A stretch of 64,000 bases of DNA from Cinclus cinclus (Eukaryota > Chordata > Aves > Passeriformes > Cinclidae), in assembly GCF_963662255.1 (NCBI RefSeq), contig NC_085059.1, forward strand, positions 13,859,234-13,923,233. The letters run 5' to 3'. The notes beneath the pieces were generated by a model. The model saw nothing but the letters and a program-made list of their open reading frames with translations. It was not told the DNA's origin and did not search any database. The first letter of the stretch is position 1. The number at the start of each line of letters is the position of its first letter. The position numbers and the translations under genes are program-made. Positions 24,413 through 36,938 of the stretch are shown here, one piece after another.

Positions 24413-25025
24413 TTCCAGGATAATTTTTGCTCAAGACCCCCAGTCTTTCAATGAAATTGAAAGCCTTTATTATTTATTCCATTTGTATGGGATTTTGGAA
24501 GGCCTGGGGCTTCTAGGAAAGCAGGAAATAGTGTCATTCAGATATGGATATGCTCCGTCAGAGGTCTGGAAAGTCAAGTCATTTCCACAAAACCACTCAG
24601 GTTTGACAACTGGAAAATTCTCCATTCAAGAAGTTCCCTGTGAGTCTTGTGCACAAGCTATAGCTGCAAGTTCTTCAGGACAGAGATGAACTCTGGCTAC
24701 CCAAATGTGTAGCTGTTAGCAAAAGGATACCTGCCTTTTGTTGATACCTCATTGTGCTAAATGATAGTGCATGTCTAATGAGGAACAGGTTCTTTAATAT
24801 GCAGGATTTGCACTATGAAATCAGGAGGAACTTGTTGGCAGCAGCCTCTCATTTACACTGTAAAAGCTGCTGCTTCCTGTAATAATCAGAAGGGAGAGGA
24901 AGCAAAGCACAGGTAAGCTGATTCTCTCCCCCAGGTGCTTCTGCACACAGCACCTGCCACAGCAAAGCAGAGTCACACGAGGCTGAGGGCAGAACTACTC
25001 CATAGAGAACCCACTGGAGCAGCCT

Positions 25026-25112
25026 TGTGCTCAGCCAGGACCTGCAACACTCCCTGTGCTCAGCCAGGACCTGGAATACTCGTTGTGCTCAGCCAGGACC
25101 CAGCACAGATCT
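25026..25112. repeat. 29-bp tandem repeat, three copies
   Basis: Units begin at 25026, 25055 and 25084, each opening with TGTGCTCAGCCAGGACC, then diverging slightly. The preserved core and changing tails suggest repeated slippage or unequal exchange. The overlapping plus frame (24935-25123) reads repeated CSAR/CAQPG strings from it and is not a gene. Confidence 0.9.
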
Positions 25113-28100
25113 CTGACGGGTGATAACAGCAGGTAAAAGCACAAGGAGAGAATTAACAAAGTTATACTATAGGTGGGAAAGGCAGTTAAAAGTCCAGGGT
25201 AAGCTGAATGAAACATTTGTGCTTTTCTAAGAGAGCCCAGGCACCTCTCAGCCATGAAATGATGCAAGCAAAGGCATACTTTTCTGTGTAAGAGGGAATT
25301 TAAATTTCCATTTAAAAAAAAACTAATTAAAGTTTAGGCTGCTTGTAAAGATTCTTATGTCCCAAATAAATTATTTTCTACTCCTCTTAAAGATGTGATT
25401 ACTTTGGGAAAAAGAATATGATTACTGAAGGCACTTGTTAACAGCTATAAATCAGCCTTCAGTGAATGACCTCATGTTGGCTTAACCTTCTTAATCCTAC
25501 AGAAACCACCAGCAGGACAGTTTTGGCTATCAGCATCACCTCCAGGAGAGAAGGGAGGAAACTAGCTTTATGAAGTAGATGGTAAATAATAGCAGATCCC
25601 CCCATCTGAGATCATCTCTGGCTTTGATACTGAAACATTCTGGGTACAACTGAAGTTGTCACTTACAGCAGATGACAATTTTTTTAAAATAAATTTTGAC
25701 ACCCTGACAAACTTCAGTTTCAGATGTACAGTCACAAAATAGTCCTAGGAGACTACTGTGCATGAGTATAAATCTAATTATAACCTCGGCCTTGTCCAAT
25801 TAGCTTTTAAAGCACAGTTTTAAAACCACAGAATAAATTTGTTTGAAAGGAAAAGGATTTTTTAAATAACAAGATGTCTATCATACAATTTTAACAAGCT
25901 TCACACAAGAGGATGCCAACACTTTTCTGAGCCATATGTGGATTTCTGTTGTCAGTTAAAAATATTGAATACCTCATGCAGGAACTACTGAATAAAGCTG
26001 TTTATACTATAGAAGTAAACAGAAGAAATTTGGATGATTCTTTGTTTCATAGTCACTACCAACTTAAGGCCCTTTCAAACACATTAAAGTTTGTTATGTT
26101 CAAAACCCATCAAGTTTTATGAATAGGAGCAGGCATAGATTTAATGTGATCTTTTGAGCCAGCACAGCTGTAGCTGGCTGCAGAACTGAAGTTCCTCAAG
26201 CCAAGAGCCGAGTTTCCACGTTGTGATTACACAGTGCCTCTCACCAGAAGTTTATCCTTAAACCCCTCCCTCCTTTAGCATCAATCTGGCACAGGACTGA
26301 GCAGCTCCATTTTGCCCTGAAGCAAGTTCCTGGGACCCTGGTGTCCTAGGAAAGCTGAGGATTCAAACTTGCCATCACAGAAAAATCCTGAAAACAAGAA
26401 ACTCCAGGGTGTCAGTTCCACCCCCATCATCATAAATACACAAGTGCGAGGGCCAACACCACAGCTCTCTGGAACTGAGAGCTGAAAGCCATAATCCAGC
26501 TGCTTTGGCTGGTGCAGCCCTTTAGTATCTCTGGAATTCCCCAGGCACTGCTCTCTCTTTGGAGTGGGATGAGCCTGAGCATTTTGTTTGTGCTCAGCCC
26601 CACTGAGCACACGGTGTCCCCAGCACACAGAGCCAGCTCAGCTGTGAGAAAACCCATCCACAGCAGCAGCCTGAAGGAACACCACTTCCCTTCCATAGCT
26701 CATTATCCATGCTTCTGCTTTCCTGGGACAGCTCAGCTCATCCCTGACGGTGTACCCAGGGTGCTGGTGGCACTGGGAGCTGCTCCAGGGGCACATTTAG
26801 TCGAAATCCTGGCAGCATTTGAGGCAGCTGCCCATGCACTGATGGACTTCCCAAACACCAGATGTTTTACAATCCATGGTGGGATTTTAGCAAAAGCCAC
26901 TCCCCTGCATTGATGCTCACCTCAGATGTGGGGGCACATTTCTGCTGGAGCAGACATGACTCAGGTTAAGCAGAATTGTTAAAGGTCTCAGCTTGTACTT
27001 TGTAAAATGAGAGAACTGGGATTAGCATCCTGGTCGATGCCTGGCTCTGCTGCCAGTGTTTTTCCTGTTCTAACTATGCCCTGTGGTTTCTTGGGTGTGT
27101 GAATGGCTCTTTCCTGTGCTGGGCAGTGATTATTTATCCCAGCTCTGGTCCAATCTACAGAAAGGACCACTCCTAGTTACCTTCCTGGGCAGGGTCTAAT
27201 GTTTCTGAGATGTTGCTGGCATGGAGGTGCTGCCAAAACAGGAGAGCCTGAGAGGCCATTTCCAGGCCTTCCACAGATATTTGATGTTACTGGTCACAAA
27301 CACTTCTCCCTCCACCGTGTCCTCCTCTTCCTCCAGGGCACATCTCAATGCTTTGCCACAGGACTGCCCTTCCTCACTTCCTCACCACATCTTCTTCCCC
27401 ATCCTCAGAAATGCAGTTCCTGTGGACATCCAGCTCAGTGTAGTCTCTCTGGATCATGGGCATTAAATGACAGCAATATACCAAGGGGTTTATATTGTAC
27501 AGTGGATGCTGCAGTTCAAGTTTAGAGTCACTGTTTCAAATTCCTCTCCTGAACTACAAAAATCCTTCTGAATTTCTGCTTTTAAAAGAATTTTTACTGA
27601 CCACAGCTTCCTTCCTTCAAAAAGGAATATAGATTTTTATCAAAACCTACTAATATGCAAATCAATGAATCTTTGCTATTTTGGAGAATGATAGTTAAGA
27701 GTTGACAAACACTCTACTCACCATCTGAGAGAGCTTGTCACAACACACATAAATTAATCCTCTCCCCCACAAAGTACGGTAATCTAAAAAAAATGGATTT
27801 TTCTTTTATTTTCTTCAACTGCAACCCATGGAGAATTTTCATCTTTCCAGAGCTTCTTGTGATGTATTGCTGCTCAATCATGCATGCACCTTTGAAACAG
27901 CATCACAAGTTCTTCCTGACAGAAAGGAATGTGTTCCTACTCCAAGGTTACCTTTGTTCAAAATATACAATAGAAACTGGATGCTAATGAGAAAATAAAT
28001 GCACAGCGCAGTCTTTGGAAATGGCGCTGCTACAGCCATCACCTTGCCTGAAGCAATAAATTCCAGGCAAGCACAGACTGTACTTCTAAAATTTATCATC

Positions 28101-29679
28101 CCACAGACTAGCAAGCATTCATTGATTACATGTTTTCCTTTGAGTAATTGCCAATATCATTAATGTGTTCAAAATTACACTTTAAAAGAAACCACATTCT
28201 GAACACTTTTACAAAGGAGAATATGTTTGAAGAGCAAAGACTAACATTTCTCTGCCAGAGGAGGATCCTGACAAGTCCCCAGCTATGGTTAACTGGGACG
28301 AGCTCAGTAAGGAAGTAAGTTCATCACTGAAGTGAAGAGCAGTGAGATCAGGGAGAAGCCCTCAGGGCCCACACTGGGCCAGCCACCACCCCTCAGCAGT
28401 CCCAGCCAGCAGCCCCTGCTCAGGACCTTGTAAAGAAACAGAGCAGAAGCTCTGCAGCTGCTTCCAAAGCAGGAGAGTCCATCTCCCACAGCTCCTTTAC
28501 CTTCCAGTGGAAGTGGGTTGTGTTTTTCTATGACTACCTAATTTACATCCAGTTAATTTAACCAAAAATTGTTTTGGAGGCTTCCTTCCCCTTTTTTCAG
28601 TGCAGAGAAGCCAGACTAAAACTCTCCTTCAGACCTGTTCCTACAATAGCATTTAACACTTAGGTCAGCACAACCTTCCACTGAAAGCCAAGTCATGGGC
28701 AGGGCACAGCAGTGGCTCAGTTCCCAGTTGCTACCAGGAGCATCAGTAAAAAAGCAAGGAGAGGAAAGCACCTTCTTTTCTCCCTGCATTTCAGAGGTGT
28801 TCCCTGGTCTCCGCCACACCAAGTTGCATCTGTACACAACAGCCACATGCCTCCATCTGGCTGCCAAAGAATTGACTCTTAAGTCGTACAGAAGGTACTG
28901 GCTCAAATTCCAGACCGAGCAGGTTCCTCAGCTCTGGGTCAACTGCATTAACAGTATTTCCCAGGGAAGGGCTTGCCCTGCCTTCCGTAGGAAATTCTGG
29001 GGGTGCCCTTGGGTCAGTGAGGCAGACACTTAGCAGAGAGAGGCTGTGTGGAAGCCCAACTTCTTAACTCTCTTTTACTCTAATCTGAAGGGCCCTTCTT
29101 GATCCTTCACACACCTTGCCCACTTCACCAGGGCTTACAGCATCAAGATGAGATCTGGAGTAGCATTTGTTGCATTTACCTATGTCATATTTCTTACACC
29201 GCCGCAGGATGTTTTCACTGAGATGCTTAAATCCTATCTCAAAGGGGCAGCAAAACCAGGAAAGTTCTGGATAGGACTGACAAATTTGTCTCCACACAGC
29301 ATTGCAGATAATAAGATGTTAATTTCTTGATTTTCACCAATGTATGAATGCTAAAACTCCTTCGTTTCTAAATATTGTCATTAAACATGTCCTGATTAAT
29401 TAATTAGTACAAAAAGAACAAACTAGCCAGTCCACAGTGCAGATAAGAGAAGTATCTTTGTGGAAGAGGAACCCTAAGAAATCTAGAGAACATTAGATAT
29501 AAATCACATATTCTAAATTTAAGACTGAGTGTAGTTATTTTAATGTGGAATATTTAGTCACTGCTCACCCTACAGAGTTTCCCCCATGGATTTGAGTAAT
29601 GTAGTAATGACAGCATTACCACTTGTAATAGAAAGAATCATTACAGCATCATTTTCAAGAAATTACTCTTGCAATTAGA
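25113..29679. other. Non-coding stretch, no gene recognised
   Basis: The longest frames are 133 codons plus (26512-26913) and 115 codons minus (26281-26628), on opposite strands of the same DNA, without domains. A short plus frame at 29148-29330 follows an acceptor-like CCGCCGCAG and contains FWIGL, a lectin-like pentapeptide, but nothing else supports a lectin exon. No retroposon was seen. Confidence 0.5.
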
Positions 29680-29763
29680 AATAATTCCCACATTCACAGT
29701 CAAATAAATAACACTTCCCCCAATAATTCCCACATTCAGTGTCAAATAAGTAACAGTTTCCTC
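29680..29763. repeat. 42-bp tandem duplication
   Basis: Copies at 29680-29721 and 29722-29763 share AATAATTCCCACATTCA and GTCAAATAA in order. A few substitutions separate them. Confidence 0.9.
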
Positions 29764-30381
29764 TTTAATTGAATTTTCCCTGTAAATCTAGGGTAAGCAA
29801 CTTTTATCACTGTGTTTTAATACATCTGTCTTCTTTGTCTAAATAGTTCCTAATCCTTTTCTTTAGAAGAGTGCCATGTCTAGTCAGATAATTTCACAAA
29901 GATCAAACTGCATGGTCTGTCAGGTTTGCAGGCAGGTAAGAAACCAAATTCCTCATGTTTGACCTGGTTCTATAATGTACTCTAAATGGCAATCATGCCC
30001 TTCAGATGCATTTACAGCAGGAGAGGGATGATAGCTGAGGACAGTGTAAAACATCATCCTGTGTTCATCCAGTTATCTGCAGTGGCTCCTAACTAGTCCT
30101 GTCCTGGTGAGTAGCATCTTGCTGCTCTGTAATTTCTGGGAATACATTCCCATTTACAAGGGTTGATCCAAACCTGCTCAAGCTGTCAAGAAGAGCAGCC
30201 CAAGTTCAGAGTACAGGCCCAGAGAGGATGTGGGAAGTGTTTTAACTTTTTCCTCTGAGCCCACACATTCCTCCAGGGAGGCCCAGTGAGGTCTTCCATC
30301 CTATTTTATCAGCCCTCCATCACGGGCTTACCCCTTCCAGTTGGAATACTGAAGAACAATTTAGATAGGCAATTTTGTAAT
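29764..30381. other. Non-coding stretch before the CR1 element
   Basis: Unique sequence without frames of note or recognisable repeats. Confidence 0.55.
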
Positions 30382-30695
30382 ATCATGGAATCATTAAGGT
30401 TGGAAAGGACCTCTAAGATGATCGAGTCCATTCATTAACCCAGCACTGCCAAGGACACCACTAAGTCATGTCTCTACATCTGCACATTTCTTGAACACTT
30501 CCAGAGACATGGATTCCACCACTTCCCTGGACATCCTGTTCCAATGCCTGACCCCACTTTTAGTGAAGAAATTTTTCTTAATATCCAATCTAAACCTTTT
30601 CTGGCATGACTTGAAGCTGTTTCCTCTTGTCCTATCACTTGTTACGTGGGAGAAGAAACCAATCCCCACCTCACAGCAACCTCCTTTCAGTTAAA
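30382..30695 (-). mobile_element. CR1 LINE, 5'-truncated 3' end
   Basis: On the plus strand this begins ATCATGGAATCAT, the reverse complement of the CR1 terminal octamer repeats. It goes on through GGTTGGAAAGGACCTCTAAG to CCTCTTGTCCTATCACTTG and CAACCTCCTTTCAG, all hallmark blocks of avian CR1. The element therefore reads on the minus strand, keeping about 310 bp, the usual 5'-truncated state. Its minus frame (30466-30669) is the end of ORF2, with [20 protein letters not shown] and [14 protein letters not shown], typical of CR1 reverse transcriptase C-termini, but it stops early. The copy is dead. CR1 abundance supports a bird or other sauropsid source. Confidence 0.95.
30466..30669 (-). pseudogene. 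CR1 ORF2 C-terminal remnant
   Basis: A 67-codon remnant of the CR1 LINE polyprotein tail. It keeps the [14 protein letters not shown] and [14 protein letters not shown] blocks that lie after the reverse transcriptase domain in intact copies. The catalytic parts (endonuclease and reverse transcriptase motifs) are absent because the insertion is 5'-truncated, so it has no activity. The methionine at its start is incidental. The reading frame is broken shortly after ADVET, where complete copies continue. Confidence 0.85.
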
Positions 30696-32155
30696 CCTGT
30701 GCATGAGATCTTTTGTAGCACAATGAGCCACTGAAGCTCCAGACAAGGAAATCTCCATCTTACCAATACAAAGCAAAGATACAATGCAGTGCGGAGGAAG
30801 GATGAGAGTTTTCCTGGTACTTTCAGTGAGTCCACTGGAAGAGATTAGTTTACAGAAACAATCTGATGTTCCCTGGTTTTTTATCCTGGATAAAAGTTTG
30901 GCAATTCACTCAGGTAAATTTTTTTCATGCAGTTGCCCTGGTCTGTGCCATCCCACACCAGCTGTACTGAAGAAACTGCTGCCAAATTCAGAACACTGCA
31001 CTGCCTTTGTACTGTAACTCCCCAAAATGCCTGTACTCAGCCCCCTCACTGCAAACATTGGGAGCCTGGAAGGCCAGGACACTGATCCGTGCCCCGTTCC
31101 TCTTGGCTGAGTGTGATGAGCAGCATTTCTCCATGGCAAAGCCAAGGAGAAGGTGCTGAGCACAGCCCTCCATTTGAGACACTGGCTGCTTTTTACAGGG
31201 CCTAAATGGGAGCTAAAGTCTTACCCTAGATATTGATGCTGAATTTCTCAAATCCTTTGTAAGTTCTAAGCACAAAGGGAGAACAGAACAACCAACCTTA
31301 TGACACAGCCCATGTAGCACATTAGATGGATGTGCCAATCTTATGTATAATTCTATTACATTTCCCTTCATCCCCCAGCTTGTCTTTGCAGAATCCCTCC
31401 TCAGTAAGATCTAACAGCTGCTTTATCTGAAAGCTGATGAATACATTCATTGTTCTTACACAACTCCAAGCCATATAGTTCCTTAGTAAATCAGACATTC
31501 AATGCACACAGGAAAACACTGTAAAATAGTACAAGACAGAGTAAGAATTGGATTACTATCAATTATTAAATAGAAACCATTGGCTAGTAAATCTGCTGGT
31601 GTTCCTCATGTAGATTTTTCCCCACTTCACTGATGTTACACATTCTCTTTATTTCAGCTCACATTCCCTCAGGACTGCAGAGGATTTTGAGCCATCATAA
31701 TTCAGCTATCACATGCTCCCACATCATGCAATCCTTCAGATACTAATCAAAAGCCAATTTATGGCTATTTCAGGTGCTTTGCCTGAATACTGTGAGCCTT
31801 TACCAGATCCCAGCAGCTCCCGTATTTGGAATCCTCCTCACACTGAAACTAAATTTATCTCAACTTGACTGTAAGTGTTCCACTCTAGTGCCAAGCACAG
31901 AAGTACCACAGCTGCTATGGTCCAAGACTAGAAGAAAACTAAATTCTTTTAGAAGAAGTAACATCTTTCAATAATCCATTCATACAGTGGGAAAGCACTG
32001 GGCCAACTGACAGATACATGGACCAACAATTCTTCTCCTTCCTGCTATCTATTCCTCTTGAATTTATAGTCAACAATCACATTCTCTCTTCACCCTTCAT
32101 TTCACAAAGCAGTAAAAGCCAAGCTGTTTCTCCTGTGAGAGCCTCAACTTCCTTC
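30696..32155. other. Non-coding stretch, no gene recognised
   Basis: Unique sequence with frames below 90 codons on both strands. No repeat was recognised. Confidence 0.55.
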
Positions 32156-32192
32156 TCTCAGGATTAGAAATTTCTAATCTCAGGATTAGAAA
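32156..32192. repeat. 22-bp direct repeat overlapping an 18-bp perfect palindrome
   Basis: TCTCAGGATTAGAAA occurs at 32156-32170 and again at 32178-32192. Between and across them lies GATTAGAAATTTCTAATC (32162-32179), a perfect 18-bp palindrome. Palindrome-templated slippage would explain the layout. Confidence 0.9.
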
Positions 32193-34074
32193 AGACCATC
32201 ACTCACAGCATCCCTGTCCCAGACTGGGATGCATCTCTTCCACTCTACTCTTTCAAACAGTGAACAGCCCAGGGCCCACCAAAGGAATTCTGCCTGGAGG
32301 AACCAGAACTTCAAGCATCCTCTGAAATTATTTTTTTTTTTTGTTTTATTTGCACAGTCTTATCACAAAGGAAAACCATTACATACTCACATTAACAATT
32401 CTAATATCAGTAACAGATGCATGTTGTCTGAGCCTGAGTAATGATTTCCATTGCATGATACTTAAAACAGCCTTGAGTGATTTGCTTCTGCTCTGTAATA
32501 GTATTCATAATTAGGGATCCACTTCTTTCCTCTCTCATTGTGAAAATGTTTCCCAGCTTTAGCATTAATAGGAAGGACTGGTGAAGGGCCTGTCACAAAA
32601 GTCATTAATGAAACAAGTAGGAATTCTGCTCCTGCACCACTTGTAAAAATGAATATGCAGCTTGCTTCAAAGAAAGTTCTCATTCCTGGATGATTCTAAC
32701 TCATTGCACTTTGTAAATCCCTGAGGTCAGGTAAGTTTCTTTGCTACAAGTGAATGAAAAGAACTTGGCATTCCTCCAATTATAGTAAAATGGAAAACAC
32801 TGAGATCTCTCAGAGCAATTTGTTCTAGCAGAGTGCTCAGGCTATGGGACTTGGAGCACAATCCTGCAAGTCAAAGCTCTGCAAACAAAGCCCTGTGTTT
32901 ATGGCAAATCTCCTCCTCCCAGTGTTGGAATTCCATCTTAGAAGTGCCATACAGGGACCCAGCTCTGCTGTGAGATGTTCCTGTTTTCTACTGTGCAGGG
33001 CAGTGGTGCTCTCAGCAACATTCTACCCAGAATCCTGGAGCCCAGGTAGAAGTAAGATGGAGACTGTGCTTGGGATCAGTTTTCTATTCTTAAAAAAAAC
33101 AAGGAAAGGAAGTCCACACCCAAGGGAAGGTGTAGCAGTGGCCTCAATGTGCTTTGATTTCAGCTACAGAATTTGCCTGCCCCCAAGACCAACTAATAGA
33201 TTTTTCTACAAAACAGCTTGGTCATTTGCAGCCATAGGAAACCATCTCTGCTCTGCCATTGCTTTACACAGCACCCAGCATGAGAGAGGGAGAGATAAGA
33301 AGGATTGGAGAATATTTGTTGCTGTATTTGTTTTGTGAGTATTTTGTTTACCGGGACAATCACTATGCTCAGCAGGCCAAGCACAGTGTAAAGATCATAA
33401 GAAGAACTTGCCATGAATTAAAAATGAACAATTGTTGAAGTTCCCATTTTCCTATTCTCTCGGCAGCATGCAGCAAAGCAAGGTAACTTTTCAAAGCAAG
33501 CCTCTAAAGTTCTGACACTTTATAAAATGCAGAGCCTGACCTGTTCACCATTTACATAGTTCACTGATCAATTAGGATGCAGCATTAAACAGCAGTGCTT
33601 GGAACACAGATATTCTCCACCTTAGCCCTCTTCGACCTCCTTGTGCAGTAATGAATTTTCTTCCTGCTTGCCCTGCAGAATGGATCCACCTTAATTATCC
33701 CACAAAAGACCAACATTGACCCAAATTTATTAGAAAATTGAGGGACTGTCACACTAAACTGAAAGTCAGATGTCATATCAAAGTTAGCTCAAGGCACTGT
33801 GTCCCTGAACAGCCAGGGCTGCACTGCAAGGGGCTCTCTTGGCAGCTCGCAGGGAATCAACACCACAGCACTGTTGGCAGTGACCTCCTGTCTGTGCTGC
33901 AAGGTCCCAGCACCCTCCAAAGTCACAGCTGAGATCTCACTAGAGCTGCTGAGTGCCATGAAGGTGAAAGACAGCATCCACAAAGCCAGCCTTCTGGGAC
34001 AACAGGGTGTATCCACAGGCACAGTGCACTTGGCTCATGGAATGGATGACTGAGGATCACTGAGCATGAACTTG
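32193..34074. other. Non-coding stretch with an unexplained 164-codon open frame
   Basis: The plus frame at 32844-33338 is 164 codons long. I recognise no domain, signal peptide or repeat in it, no exon borders fit, and its composition is like its surroundings. A poly-T run lies near 32330-32343. I regard the frame as chance. Confidence 0.5.
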
Positions 34075-34150
34075 GAGCTGGGATACCAGGGCTCAGAAAA
34101 GACCTTGAACAAGTTATTCACCTCTTCTTTATCACAGAAGCTGAGATCAT
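34075..34150 (+). mobile_element. Possible MIR-like relic
   Basis: GACCTTGAACAAGTTATTCA followed by CCTCTTCTTTATCACAG tracks the MIR core GACCTTGGGCAAGTTACTTA and CCTCTCTGTGCCTCAG. Only this core is visible, so the call is tentative. Confidence 0.4.
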
Positions 34151-36883
34151 CTTCAGTAGCTGCTCCATTCCAAAATCTGATCTTAGATTAATTTAAAACT
34201 AGTGGCTACAAGGCAATAATGACTACTATTTCCATGTACAACTTCCACCAGTGTGAAGTCTAGATTGCAAGGCTCAATTAAGTATATAGGTAGGATCCAG
34301 ACAAGAAAAGTTAATTAAAACTCAATAATAAATCACTGTAATTAGAAATAAAATAAATGTGAGAAATAGCCATAATGAGAGGGCTGCTCATGAATACAGA
34401 AGAGAAAAATCATGCAAGTGGGTCTCAGTGCAGAGGTTGTGCATTGTCCTATGAATTGCCTTTCCCAATGTCCAAGTTACAGCTGAAGTGTTTGGAAAAA
34501 GTCTCTGTGGCTTTTTGTTCCATTTTTTGGTGCCATGCCTGTCCTTGTACATGCCCAGAGCAGTGGCAGCTTATGAATACAATCAGTCTGGGCTGAAGCA
34601 CATACAACCATTCTATTTAAAGTATTGCACTTTCTGAGCTGTTGCTGGGACTGAGAGCTGAGCTGGGGGACAGAGGCAGCTGCACAGAAGGTCAGTGCAC
34701 AGTAGAGCTCCTTGCTGGGAAAACCCATGTTGTTTTATGTATGATATGGGACTATGGCTGGAACATCAAATGTGCACCATAAACACAGCTCACCATGCAA
34801 AGTGCCACTGCTGCAGCACTGTTCTGTCATGCAGGCAGAGGTGCCTTGATTGAACAGTGCTTTTTCTGGGAATTGATGGGAAATCATGATGTTCAGTGAG
34901 TGAAATAATCTTTGCATAGAGGGTCATTCAAGTGAAAGGTGCCAATTTTATCCAAATTATGAAGATTTATTACAAATCCTGTCTCTAAGATATTTTTTTT
35001 CTTCAAGAAACAAACATTCTGCATATTGAAGCAACAGCATTAAAATGCATTGGTGAGTCTGCCTATGAACAAGATCCTGAGCTGGCCTAACCCTCTGCTC
35101 CTGCTGGACCCAAGGAGATGCTCAGACCACAGCAGATCACATTTCTAAGGACATTTGAGGACCCAACAAGGTCACACGAACCAATACAGCCTTAGAGCTG
35201 AAGGATGATGAGGCTTGTGTTAGGTTTTGCACCTCTGGTTGAGTCTGAGGACTTCAAGAGAAAGACAACACTGCCAGATACCCAGCTCTTACTATGAGCC
35301 AAGCACTCATCCTGTGAAATAATCAACAGTAAATCCCTGGTCCAGGAAACTAGTACAGTAGGACTCAGACATGCTACACAGCCTCCTAAAGGGCCCTTAA
35401 ACAGCATTTGAAAGACTTGTTTCTCATTTAGAAGATTGTTTATACTGCGGCAGTACCCAAAGACTTCAGTTAGGATTGGAGTGTTATCATGGTAGATACT
35501 GTATAAACACATAAGAAATTATCTGCCTCTGTGCCTTCTTCCTCAAGCACCTGCAATTTTGCTGGAGATTTACTGAAAATACTGGAAACTGCCCTAATGG
35601 GAACTCACAGACTTCAGCAATGCAGACGTACAGCCCAACAGGTCTGAAATGCTGACACCTTCAAAGCGACTGTATAGTGCAGACCAGCAGTACCTGCAGC
35701 TCTATGAACTAGCAGATCTACCCTTTTAGATGAGGAACCACTTTGAGTCAAACTGAAAAATGTTTAAAAGCATTTTTTTCAAACTCTTAATTCCATCTTC
35801 ATTACTGATTGTTTTACAGTGGAGTAATGGAGCAGGAAAATTATGTACTTAATATACCAAGTAACCAACTGAAAGTAGCTATTTAAATTCATGTGCTGCT
35901 CAGCTCCAAAGCTAATAGAATTTGTTTATTTTTATTTTTGTCAGCTTCTTTGCTGGGGTGTATCAGTGTACCATTCAGGGGGTAATGCCCACTTTCATCA
36001 GATAAGAGCACTTCATGGTATTATCTGCCTGCCCAGAGGAGCTGGCTAAAATATCTGACTCCCATGAGTCATTCCAGTCTGCAGAAATAATTAATAGTAA
36101 AGTCTGATATCTTTGACACAATCCTCTTTGCCTTCAAATTATGTACAAAGCCTTGTTTCGCTTCACACCCCGGGAATGCAGCAGCAGGAGAGAGCTCCAA
36201 GTCCCTTTTCAGCCAGCAAAAAGCTGTATTCAGCATTTTCTCAGGGCGGTGCTGCCAGTGTTTGTCTCTGGCTGCTTACACAGGCAATCTGATGCTGCTC
36301 TGCCAGGGCACAGAACAGCACCTTGTGAAGCCCCTACAACTCTGAGTGGTGACTTCAGCTGGTGAATGTGGTGGGTGCTTTGCCATATGAAAGGGGACAT
36401 CAGGGACTGATGCTGCTGTACTTCCCCAAAATGCAGCTCAACACAAAGGCTTGCTGTGACTAAGCAATGCCTGGATCTCACGCAATAAGTAACAATGCAA
36501 ATTACACTTTCTATATAGCAAATTGAAAGAACAGGCAGAAACACAGTCCTGGGTGGCTTTCAGATCACTGAAGGGCTTTGGGGTGTGAGCAAATACAGAG
36601 AATATTGCTCTGATACTGACAGGACCCACCTCTGCCTGAAGCCTCTCCCCTTGCCCTGCCTGACTCAGAGCAGGGAGTTTCACTGTAGCCCTGTTAGCTG
36701 AAAGGACAATGTTTTGCCATTGTAACCATTTGACTGAGGCTCTCACACACAAAAATTTGAGGCACTCAGCTGCCTGGCACCAAAATAATGGCAGCTCAAA
36801 AGCACGGCATGGCATATGCTGCTTCTTTGTGTTCCACTCTTCTCTTGACACAAAGTGCTTCAAGGTTCAAACCTTGTCAGTGC
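34151..36883. other. Non-coding stretch, no gene recognised
   Basis: The minus frame at 36438-36863 (141 codons) has no recognisable domain. Other frames are short and overlap on both strands. No repeat was recognised. Confidence 0.5.
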
Positions 36884-36938
36884 TTTTTATTTATATTTAT
36901 TTAGTTATTTATTTGTTTGTTTGTTTTTATTATTGTCA
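36884..36938. repeat. (TTTA)/(TTTG) simple repeat
   Basis: A run of TTTA units passing into TTTG units. Simple-sequence DNA. Confidence 0.8.

Noticed and set aside
29148..29330. Acceptor-like CCGCCGCAG followed by a peptide containing KFWIGLTN, like a C-type lectin exon
   Set aside because: Only a pentapeptide matches. The conserved Trp, Glu/Asp and Cys positions that should follow are absent.
32844..33338. 164-codon plus frame
   Set aside because: No domain, no supporting splice or promoter context. Treated as chance.
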